Source: Promethearchaeota archaeon
GTDB lineage: Archaea > Asgardarchaeota > Lokiarchaeia > Sigynarchaeales > SOKP01
Direction: 5' to 3'
Assembly: GCA_016839635.1 (NCBI GenBank)
Contig: JAEOTV010000253.1
Span: forward strand, 1-11,770
DNA length: 11,770 nt
How positions within the stretch are numbered: the stretch's first letter is position 1; every line of letters begins with the position of its first letter. Position numbers and translations under genes: made by a program. This document shows, piece by piece, positions 1 through 5,735 of the stretch. The notes beneath the pieces were generated by a model, which ran no database searches, was not told the DNA's origin, and worked only from the letters and a program-made list of their open reading frames with translations.

Positions 1-4
1 CTAC

Positions 5-508
5 TTAACTTTTTTCTTTTGTTGCTGATATTGGACTTTTCGGAGTAAAATCAATAAAATCTTCTTCGTCTCTTTTAACAATATAGGAAGGGGCATTAAT
101 CTTTTTCCCACCTACTTGAATGTGTCCGTGGGTAATATACTGTCTTGCTTGATATATAGTACTTGCGAGTCCTTTTTCATAAACAAGCGTTTGGAGTCTT
201 CTTTTTAGAACATCTTCGGGTGTAAGAAGAAGTACATCTTCAAACTCTGCTTGTGCTCCTATAATACCCAACCGGTTTAATTTCTGAATTAAAGTTTGTT
301 GAACTTCTACAGCTTTTTCTTTAGATAAGGTTCTTGATTGTCGTGCGAGGTTCCGCCAATTTCCTAGCATTGTACGCATTTTCCAGTATTCTCGTTTATT
401 TCTTAGCCCATATCTACCGAGGAATTCGAGTTCTTCCATTATTCGGTCTTTTTGAAATGGATGTTTAGGTTTTTTAAATTTCTTTTTTAAACGTCTTGGA
501 TCTCCCAT
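5..508 (-). CDS. rps4: Small ribosomal subunit protein uS4 (archaeal S4)
   Basis: The 167-residue protein is a full-length archaeal uS4, which binds 16S rRNA early in 30S assembly. The N-terminus (MGDPRRLKKKFKKPKHPF) and the GRYGLRNKREYW stretch at about 31-42 are typical of the archaeal/eukaryotic S4 (S9e) branch. The S4 RNA-binding fold lies at about residues 102-150 and includes ARQYITHGHIQVGGKKI. The ATG start is supported by a GGTGG Shine-Dalgarno sequence four bases upstream. The gene follows rps13 after 21 bases, so the two are probably co-transcribed. In archaea rps11 and rpoD usually follow; they would lie beyond the left edge. The gene ends in TAA four bases from the window start. 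Identity is certain. Confidence 0.97.
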   Translation of the reverse strand: MGDPRRLKKKFKKPKHPFQKDRIMEELEFLGRYGLRNKREYWKMRTMLGNWRNLARQSRTLSKEKAVEVQQTLIQKLNRLGIIGAQAEFEDVLLLTPEDVLKRRLQTLVYEKGLASTIYQARQYITHGHIQVGGKKINAPSYIVKRDEEDFIDFTPKSPISATKEKS

Positions 509-529
509 AATTCCACCTTTATCAATTTA

Positions 530-1021
530 TTATTTTGGTTGTTGACCTTTTTTTCTTCTCATGACACCGACAACTAAACCATGACGACCGGTACTTTTTG
601 TTTTTTGACCACGTACTTTTAGTCTTAAGTGATGTCGGACTCCTTTATAACTCTTGATCTTTTTCATCCTATCGACGTCTCTTCTAACGGTTATCTCCAA
701 TCTATTTCCAATAATATGGAGATCTTCACCAGTACGTAAGTCTTTTGGTCGGTTTACCATCCAAGTTGGAACACCATTTTCAACAGGATTCATAATTATC
801 TCTTCAATTCTATTTAGATCCTTTTCGGCAATTGCTCCTATTCTTAGATCTGGATCTATTCCTGCTACTCTAACAATAGCTTGAGAGAATCTTCTACCTA
901 TGCCTCTAATTTGTGTTAACCCATGTTCAACTTTAGCATTTCCATCTACTTGTGTTCTTAGTTTGCGAAAAAACACCTTTTCACGAAAATTTTTTGGTCG
1001 AACAGCAGAGAAAGAACTCAT
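530..1021 (-). CDS. rps13: Small ribosomal subunit protein uS13 (archaeal S13)
   Basis: The 163-residue protein is archaeal uS13, which sits in the head of the 30S subunit and contacts the 50S subunit and P-site tRNA. Visible hallmarks are the helix-two-turn-helix segment with GIGRRFSQAIVRVAGID (about 40-56), the long middle helix, and the basic C-terminal segment SYKGVRHHLRLKVRGQKTK (about 124-142) with the conserved R-H-x-L-x-x-R-V-R-G-Q pattern. Length fits archaeal members and includes an N-terminal extension. It precedes rps4, matching the conserved archaeal order S13-S4-S11-RpoD. No good Shine-Dalgarno sequence is visible before the ATG, so the mRNA may be read leaderless or through a weak site. 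The 131 bases upstream carry a 16-base perfect palindrome, listed separately. Confidence 0.97.
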   Translation of the reverse strand: MSSFSAVRPKNFREKVFFRKLRTQVDGNAKVEHGLTQIRGIGRRFSQAIVRVAGIDPDLRIGAIAEKDLNRIEEIIMNPVENGVPTWMVNRPKDLRTGEDLHIIGNRLEITVRRDVDRMKKIKSYKGVRHHLRLKVRGQKTKSTGRHGLVVGVMRRKKGQQPK

Positions 1022-1079
1022 ACGAACTCAATCAATTAATTTTATGTTTTCTTTTTTGATTTAATGTTAGTAAATACAG

Positions 1080-1095
1080 AATTTAATATTAAATT
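1080..1095. promoter_or_regulatory. 16-base AT palindrome upstream of rps13
   Basis: AATTTAATATTAAATT reads identically on both strands and lies 58 bases upstream of the rps13 start codon. It shares both arms (AATTTA....TAAATT) with the palindrome upstream of hdrA at 5270-5287; only the four central bases differ. It could be part of a TATA/BRE region, a binding site for a dimeric regulator, or chance in AT-rich DNA. The function is inference. Confidence 0.35.
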
Positions 1096-1152
1096 TTTGG
1101 TTTTACTTGAGAAGAAGCTAGAGGATTCATATATTTCTTAGAATAAGAAAAT

Positions 1153-2646
1153 CTAATAATTTGGAACTCTCTTGTTTTCTTCTAATTTTGAATTTATATG
1201 TTTTTTACTCTTAGTTTTTTTGGAATTGGCAATTTTTTCTAAGAGGGGTAAACCGGGTTTCACATCTGCAATCGGTTTGGATTCAATTAATTTGCTTTTA
1301 ATTAACTCATTGTATAACTCCTTTCCTTTTTCAGTTCTAATGAGTACTGTATTCCATCCTGAAGGAGATCCTATTGACCCAACTGAAATATCTGCCGATT
1401 CAGAAGTTAAATCATAACAAATTTCACAGTCTTCTCGAGCTAAATGTGAAATTTCTTTTATAGGAATATTTAGTTCATCTCCATTTTTGGTATAAACAAA
1501 GAATTTCCCTTTATTGATATCCATCTTTTTCGCATTATTAATATCAACCTCTAATTTCTTACAAATATTTAGAAGAGATTCATAAGAAAAAGATTCCATA
1601 CAGAAGATACCAATACGATACTCTATATTATTTATTGATGGAAGTCCTATGTTATAAATATTTGATTTCAGAAGTGCCTGCATTTGGCAAGGTACACCTA
1701 CAACAGCTATTTTTTTTTCAACAAGTTCTTTTTCATTTAATAATTGTAGGTTAGGGTTGTTCACATACTTAGTACCTGCTGAGGAGAGGATATCTTGCTT
1801 GTTTTTAATAAAAAATGGTTCAGGTCGCCATAGAGTATTACTCATTTTAGCTCCTATAGCGAAATCGATCTTATTTTTTTCCAAAAGATAGTATATACAA
1901 GTGCTTGAGATTCCTCCATCTTGACATATATCAGAAATCTCTTTTATTTTAGTTCTCGCGGAATACGCGTCGATAAAATATCCAACTTTACTATAATCTT
2001 TGATTTCAGAAGCATTTTCTTGCGCCATATTTAAAATTTTTACAGGTAAATAAGATCGAGGACAAACAAAATAGCATAACCCACATCGGATACACTTATC
2101 CTCATCAATTTTTCCAAAACCATTATAAATATGAAGACAATTTACAGGGCAGATTCCCGCACAGAGTCCACAACCTGAGCAAATTTTTGATTCAAATATA
2201 ACCTTTACAGGTTCATAAATAGTTTTGAGTTTTGAGATCTCTCCTTCTAAAACTTTGATTGAAAAGTCTTTAAAAATGAGTTTTTCAGCGTTATCTTCAT
2301 CTTCTTTAAGTTTATCAAATAATTCTTCTACAATTATAAGTTTTTCATTTCTGAGTAATTCCAATAAACTCAATGTTTTATTTAATTCGATGGAGTTTAT
2401 TTGAGAAAATTGAGTTAAGGTTTTTAAATTATTTTCAGAATTATTTTTAAAGAAATTAAATAGAGAGAATTTTAATCTCTCTTCATCTAACATCTTATAA
2501 AGGATACTTTCATACTGGGTTTCATTATAGATTCCCACTTCTAAAATATCACGCTTAGCATCAACAAGTGCTCGGATTCTATATGAATCTAAGGCATCTG
2601 CTAGATTTTTTAAAAATTCCCATGAAAGATTTTTTTCAAGACTCAT
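1153..2646 (-). CDS. FrhB/FdhB-family coenzyme F420 oxidoreductase subunit with two ferredoxin clusters
   Basis: The 497-residue protein belongs to the FrhB family (beta subunits of F420-reducing hydrogenase, FpoF, FdhB), which carry FAD and [4Fe-4S] clusters and exchange hydride with F420. Two 4Fe-4S motifs are visible: C156-x2-C159-x2-C162-x3-C166 and C185-x2-C188-x2-C191-x3-C195. The FrhB core follows, with CQDGG at 241-245, SAGTKY at about 289-294, VVGVPCQMQAL around C320, and the late GSIGSPSGWNTVLIRT segment. The first ~150 residues are an extra helical region not usual for FrhB; residues about 73-110 have a winged-helix look. The last ~25 residues are a Lys/Asn-rich tail. It lies 94 bases after mvhD in the same direction and probably belongs to the hdrA-mvhD operon, acting as its F420 input/output module (inference). 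It contains no in-frame UGA and ends in TAG. The partner specificity cannot be read from sequence. Confidence 0.88.
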   Translation of the reverse strand: MSLEKNLSWEFLKNLADALDSYRIRALVDAKRDILEVGIYNETQYESILYKMLDEERLKFSLFNFFKNNSENNLKTLTQFSQINSIELNKTLSLLELLRNEKLIIVEELFDKLKEDEDNAEKLIFKDFSIKVLEGEISKLKTIYEPVKVIFESKICSGCGLCAGICPVNCLHIYNGFGKIDEDKCIRCGLCYFVCPRSYLPVKILNMAQENASEIKDYSKVGYFIDAYSARTKIKEISDICQDGGISSTCIYYLLEKNKIDFAIGAKMSNTLWRPEPFFIKNKQDILSSAGTKYVNNPNLQLLNEKELVEKKIAVVGVPCQMQALLKSNIYNIGLPSINNIEYRIGIFCMESFSYESLLNICKKLEVDINNAKKMDINKGKFFVYTKNGDELNIPIKEISHLAREDCEICYDLTSESADISVGSIGSPSGWNTVLIRTEKGKELYNELIKSKLIESKPIADVKPGLPLLEKIANSKKTKSKKHINSKLEENKRVPNY

Positions 2647-2679
2647 AATTATACTTAATAATTATTAAATTCTAATTTT

Positions 2680-2750
2680 TCCGAAAACCCGGGCCACGGG
2701 TTAGTTTCTTTTCAACTATTATTTTTTTGAAAAGATCATTCTAATTCGGA
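2680..2750 (-). promoter_or_regulatory. Candidate SECIS element: three-way-junction RNA at the mvhD 3' end
   Basis: On the minus strand a compact fold can be drawn. A 6-bp outer stem (TCCGAA at 2750-2745 with TTCGGA at 2685-2680) encloses two hairpins. Hairpin one has TTAG/CTAA (2744-2741 with 2704-2701), an internal loop AATGAT opposite AAA, an 8-bp helix CTTTTCAA/TTGAAAAG (2734-2727 with 2715-2708; 9 bp if the flanking U-A closes) and an 11-nt A-rich apical loop. Hairpin two is GC-rich, AACCCG/CGGGTT (2702-2697 with 2691-2686), with a 5-nt loop; it competes with hairpin one for two bases. Archaeal SECIS elements usually lie in the 3' UTR, and Lokiarchaeal ones have been reported to resemble eukaryotic SECIS. 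The AUGA on the 5' strand of the internal loop and the A-rich apical loop are suggestive, but I cannot map a canonical quartet, so the assignment is inferred from position and structure. Confidence 0.55.
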
Positions 2751-3169
2751 TTGTATTTTGGTAATGGAGGGAGGGCATGAATTTTGGATGAAATGTCTTC
2801 AACTGATTTTATAAACTTTTCAACTTCTGCTGCTGAACAGAAATATTGCTGGATTCTTTCCTCAGAAATACCTTCATGTTTTAATAATTTCTTTAATGTG
2901 AGAACATGTTCATATGTATTAGTATTACCATTACCGAATTCACACTCTCCTTCTTTTCAAGAAATTATTGCGACACCATCAGCACCGTTTAAAAAAGCTT
3001 CCATAATTAGATGAATTCCTATTCGTCCAGTACATTTCACTCGAATAAGATGAAAATCTGTTGAATAGGATTTTCTTGTAACTCCTGTTAAATCTGCTGC
3101 CGAATAACCTCATTTATCACAGCCAAAGGCTATAATATTTCTTGCACTATCATCTTGTTTATTGGACAT
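2741..3169 (-). CDS. mvhD: MvhD/VhuD-family [2Fe-2S] electron-transfer protein with two selenocysteines (UGA at codons 20 and 71)
   Basis: Reading from ATG at 3169 to TAG at 2743-2741 gives a 142-residue protein, the usual length for the delta subunit of methyl-viologen-reducing hydrogenase (MvhD/VhuD/FlpD). Two in-frame TGA codons, at 3112-3110 and 2959-2957, are read as Sec. Sec20 sits in FGCDKUGYSAADLTG, matching the family motif F-C-C-N-W-C-x-Y-x-x-A-D. Sec71 sits in GVAIISUKEGECEFGNGN, matching G-C-H-x-G-D-C-H-Y-x-x-G-N. The family segment V-x-C-x-G-R-I is present with C46, and C76 is retained. MvhD carries a [2Fe-2S] cluster and passes electrons from an input module (hydrogenase or FdhAB) to HdrA. 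The start lies 12 bases after the hdrA stop, so the two are certainly one operon. Conventional gene calling misses this gene because no fragment exceeds about 70 codons. Known VhuD proteins of methanococci are selenoproteins, which supports the reading. Confidence 0.9.
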
Positions 3170-3181
3170 TATTTTTTACCT

Positions 3182-5221
3182 CTAGTCTGTTGATTCTTCA
3201 ATACTCTCAGTTGAATACTCTATTAACTCTGCTTCAGTACATCCAATACCTTTAATTTCTTGAACAAACTGTGTATCGCGGTAATATTTTAAGTCAATGG
3301 CTCTTGCTGGACAAGATGATATGCAAACACCACAACCTTTACATTTTAAATCGTCTACTACTGCAATTTCTTTCTCATTTACCTTTATTGCTTGATAAGA
3401 ACAGAGTTTTTCGCATCTATGGCATCCCATGCAGAGTTCTTCATCTACTTCAGCAATAATTAATTCTTGTTTAATAGTATCATGAGATAATAGAGTTGAA
3501 GCTTTACTCGCTGCCGCCAAAGCAGAAGATACTGAATAAGGAATATTTTTAGGACCTGCAGCACATCCAGCTATGTAGATTCCCATATCTTTTGTTTCTT
3601 GTGGATTTAGGCATCCATGAATTTCAGAGAGGAAACCTCCAGGGCCTTTACTTAATCCCATTACATCAATCATTTCTTCAGTCCCTTTTGAAGGAATCAT
3701 TCCTGTTGATAAAACAACTAAATCAGCATCAAGGTTTACAATTTCTCCAGTTAAGGATGAGTATGCTCTAACTTTTAATTTACTCGTCTCTTTATCTTCT
3801 ACAATTTCACCTACTTTTCCTCTAATCATTCGTATACCTGATTCTCTTATTTTTCTATAGTACTCTTCATTGCCTTTATCTGTAGTTCTAATATCAATAT
3901 AAAACAGAATTACATCCATTTCTGGATACTCTTGCTTTAATAATTGGGCATTTTTAAGTGCTACACTACAACATACAAATGAACAATATGGATTAGCATT
4001 TACATCTCTAGAACCTACACATTGAATCATTGCAACAGTTTTTGGTGTTTCCCCATTAGAGATTCGATATATATGTCCTCCAGTAGGTCCAATCGGGCTC
4101 AACATCCTTTCTAATTCTATTTGGGTAATAACATCAGGATAATATCCATAATGATATTCATTAGACTCCCATATTGGATATTCGTCCCAACCCGTTGCAA
4201 CAATCACAGCTCCTACTTTAACTTCAAGATATTCTACTGCTTGCTCAAAATTAATAGCTTCAGCTGGACATATTCGTTCACAATTTTTACAATCAATGCA
4301 TACACTTCTATCCATCACAGCTAACTTGGGTACTGCTTGGGGAAAAGGTATATATATTGCTCCTCTTTCACCAATACCTCTGTCAAATTCGCTAGGAACT
4401 TTAATAGGGCATTTAGTTGTACATAATCCACATCCTGTACATTTTTTTTCGTCTACATAACGGGGATTTTTTCGAATCTTAACTAAATAATCTCCAGGAA
4501 TGCCACTAAACTCCACAACATCGCTATAGGTAAATAAATTTATATTTGGCTGTTTTGATGCATTTACCATTATAGGTGCTAAAACTCATATTCCACAATC
4601 ATCAGTTGGATAAATTCTATCTAACTGTGCCATTTTCCCACCAATTGTAGCTTCTTTCTCAACTAAATATACAGGAATTCCTTGATTAGCTAAGTCTAAA
4701 GCTGCGTTCATGCCAGCAATACCTGCGCCTATAACTAAAACTGCTTTTTCTACAGGGATTTCTTTTCTAGGAACGTTTTCTAATTCTCTCGCACGATTAA
4801 TTCCTGCTTTAACTAATCTTATCGCTTTCTCTGTTGCTTTTTTCTTATCATCTCTGTGGACAAAAGAACAGTGTTCTCTTAGATTTACCATTTGGAAATA
4901 ATAAGGACTTAAACCCGCTTCAATTAATACAGCTCGATAGGTGGGTTCATGTATTTTTGGCGTACATGCAGCAACTACTACTCTATTTAGATCTTGTTCA
5001 AGAATATCATTTCTAATAGTGTTTTGTCCAGGATCTGAACATGTAAACGAGTTAACTCTTGAGATAACTACATTTGGTAAATTTTCTATTGCGTCTTTAA
5101 CTGCATCACAATCAACGGAAGCTTTGATATTCACACCTCACTCGCAAACGTACACCCCTATACGAACGGGGGTGCTCGGTTTATCAGACATCTTTTTCTC
5201 CATGGTCTGTTTATCAGACAT
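3182..5221 (-). CDS. hdrA: HdrA, flavin-containing heterodisulfide reductase subunit A, with two selenocysteines (UGA at codons 28 and 212)
   Basis: One 679-residue reading frame runs through two TGA codons (5140-5138 and 4588-4586). Sec28 lies in RIGVYVCEUGVNI, where HdrA normally has C-x-C-G-V-N-I. Sec212 lies in YPTDDCGIUVLAP, where HdrA has D-C-S-M-C-x-L-x-P. Domain order is that of HdrA: N-terminal domain with C61 and AACTPKIHEPTYR; FAD-binding GAGIAG at 165-170; ferredoxin clusters at C261/264/267/271 and C308/311/314/318; the family signature QCVGSRD with C401 and YCSFVCC with C413/417/418; and C-terminal ferredoxin clusters at C597/600/603/607 and C627/630/633/637. HdrA performs flavin-based electron bifurcation between ferredoxin and a second acceptor. 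The ATG at 5221 has a GGTG site just upstream; an in-frame ATG at 5191 also has a GGAG site. Without recoding the gene would look like two genes or a pseudogene. HdrB and HdrC are not in the window. It ends in TAG. Confidence 0.93.
5153..5174 (-). promoter_or_regulatory. GC-rich hairpin just 5' of the first hdrA UGA
   Basis: On the minus strand CACCCC (5174-5169) pairs with GGGGTG (5158-5153) around a 10-nt loop. The six base pairs include five G-C pairs, which stands out in such AT-rich DNA. The hairpin lies inside the coding sequence and ends 12 nt before the Sec28 UGA at 5140-5138. It might slow ribosomes or help recoding; classic bacterial SECIS lie downstream of the UGA and archaeal ones in UTRs, so a role is speculative. 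The codons also encode protein residues about 17-23, which may be the only reason for the sequence. Confidence 0.4.
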
Positions 5222-5228
5222 CTTTTTC
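5179..5228 (-). repeat. 20-base direct repeat duplicating the hdrA start codon
   Basis: GAAAAAGATGTCTGATAAAC occurs twice on the minus strand, at 5228-5209 and 5198-5179, offset by exactly 30 bases (10 codons). Each copy contains an in-frame ATG-TCT-GAT-AAA (Met-Ser-Asp-Lys), and each ATG is preceded by a Shine-Dalgarno-like GGTG or GGAG. Between the copies, GTCTG/CAGAC can form a 5-bp hairpin over the first start codon. It looks like a small duplication of the translation start, giving two possible HdrA N-termini ten residues apart. Confidence 0.75.
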
Positions 5229-5269
5229 ACCTTTTTGTATAGTGTCACCACAATTTTTTTATTAATTTG

Positions 5270-5287
5270 AAATTTAGTACTAAATTT
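5270..5287. promoter_or_regulatory. 18-base perfect palindrome upstream of hdrA
   Basis: AAATTTAGTACTAAATTT is a perfect palindrome 48 bases upstream of the hdrA start codon, in the region shared with the divergent small gene at 5452. Its arms match those of the palindrome before rps13 (1080-1095). The placement fits an operator or core-promoter element for the hdrA-mvhD-frhB operon, but no regulator is identified and AT-rich DNA yields such sites by chance at some rate. The rest of the 230-base divergent intergenic region is AT-rich with no clear gene. Confidence 0.4.
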
Positions 5288-5451
5288 AATTGAGTTTTGA
5301 AATTAATGAAATAATTTATTTTTTCTGATTAGACTTCAATAAGTGGTATTAATTATTTTATTTTGTTTTATCTCTTTATCATTTATTTTTCAAAAAATCA
5401 TTTATAGAAGGTCACGTGAATTTTTTATTGAAAAAATTATTAATAATTAAT

Positions 5452-5637
5452 ATGTCAGAGATGGAAGAAAAAAAGAAAGAAGATTTTGCAAAAGAGTTTT
5501 GCTTGGAAGAGGGTATAAAGGGAAAAGCAAGAAGAATAAAAATAGTGAAGATTATTGAGACGGTGGGATATGATAAAGGGAAGATTAGAACAGCACTAGC
5601 TCGTTCCACTATAACTGATAGGATTCAACATGAATAA
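5452..5637 (+). CDS. Small basic protein of unknown function (61 aa)
   Basis: From ATG at 5452 the frame gives 61 charged residues beginning MSEMEEKKKEDFAKEF and ending TALARSTITDRIQHE before TAA. No family is recognised. The second half (GKARRIKIVKIIETVGYDKG onward) is helical and basic with a turn at VGYDKG, which could be a small helix-turn-helix, but this is only an impression. An upstream GTG at 5416, with a GAAGGT sequence just before it, would add 12 hydrophobic residues. I prefer 5452 because a TATA-like TTTATAG lies at about 5400-5406 and the longer N-terminus looks like AT-rich read-in. It lies upstream of serS in the same direction and diverges from hdrA. That it is a gene rather than a random frame rests on its spacing and lysine/glutamate-rich composition like its neighbours. 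Confidence 0.5.
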   Translation: MSEMEEKKKEDFAKEFCLEEGIKGKARRIKIVKIIETVGYDKGKIRTALARSTITDRIQHE

Positions 5638-5691
5638 TATCAATTTTTATAATAATATTTTTGAATCAACTTCACATTTTAATAATAATAT

Positions 5692-5700
5692 TTTATAAAT
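5692..5700 (+). promoter_or_regulatory. TATA-like box of serS
   Basis: TTTATAAAT lies about 36 bases before the serS TTG start codon and about 25 bases before its Shine-Dalgarno site. This is a plausible archaeal TATA box giving a very short leader. The 98-base gap after the small gene is otherwise simple AAT/ATT-rich sequence. Confidence 0.35.
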
Positions 5701-5724
5701 TTAAAATTTCCAAGATGAAATAAA

Positions 5725-5728
5725 GGAG
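5725..5728 (+). promoter_or_regulatory. Shine-Dalgarno site that sets the serS TTG start
   Basis: GGAG within AAAGGAGCT lies seven bases before TTG at 5736. This supports the TTG as the true initiation codon, as does the conserved SerRS N-terminus (M-L-D-I-x-L-F-R) that begins there. No ATG fits both criteria. Confidence 0.7.
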
Positions 5729-5735
5729 CTAAATT

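Noticed and set aside
654..884. Plus-strand frames opposite rps13, frhB-like, hdrA, cofC, GTPase and TrmB genes
   Set aside because: They lie antisense to well-supported genes and have hydrophobic, low-complexity translations typical of shadows.
2686..2702. GC-rich hairpin as a plain transcription terminator after mvhD
   Set aside because: No long T tract follows it on the minus strand, archaeal termination relies on T tracts, and the hairpin nests inside the larger fold that I prefer as SECIS.
2784..3014. Plus-strand 76-codon open frame
   Set aside because: It is the antisense shadow of the mvhD frame on the minus strand, which matches a known family over its full length.
3182..5134. Two separate genes (4586-5134 and 3182-4570) or an hdrA pseudogene
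   Set aside because: Homology to HdrA runs on through the TGA in the same frame, and TGA replaces conserved Cys. A decayed gene would show other lesions, and there are none in 679 codons.
2741..5221. UGA read as tryptophan (alternative genetic code)
   Set aside because: All four UGAs fall at Cys positions, Trp is encoded by TGG in genes here (for example serS), and the GTPase gene uses TGA as a stop.
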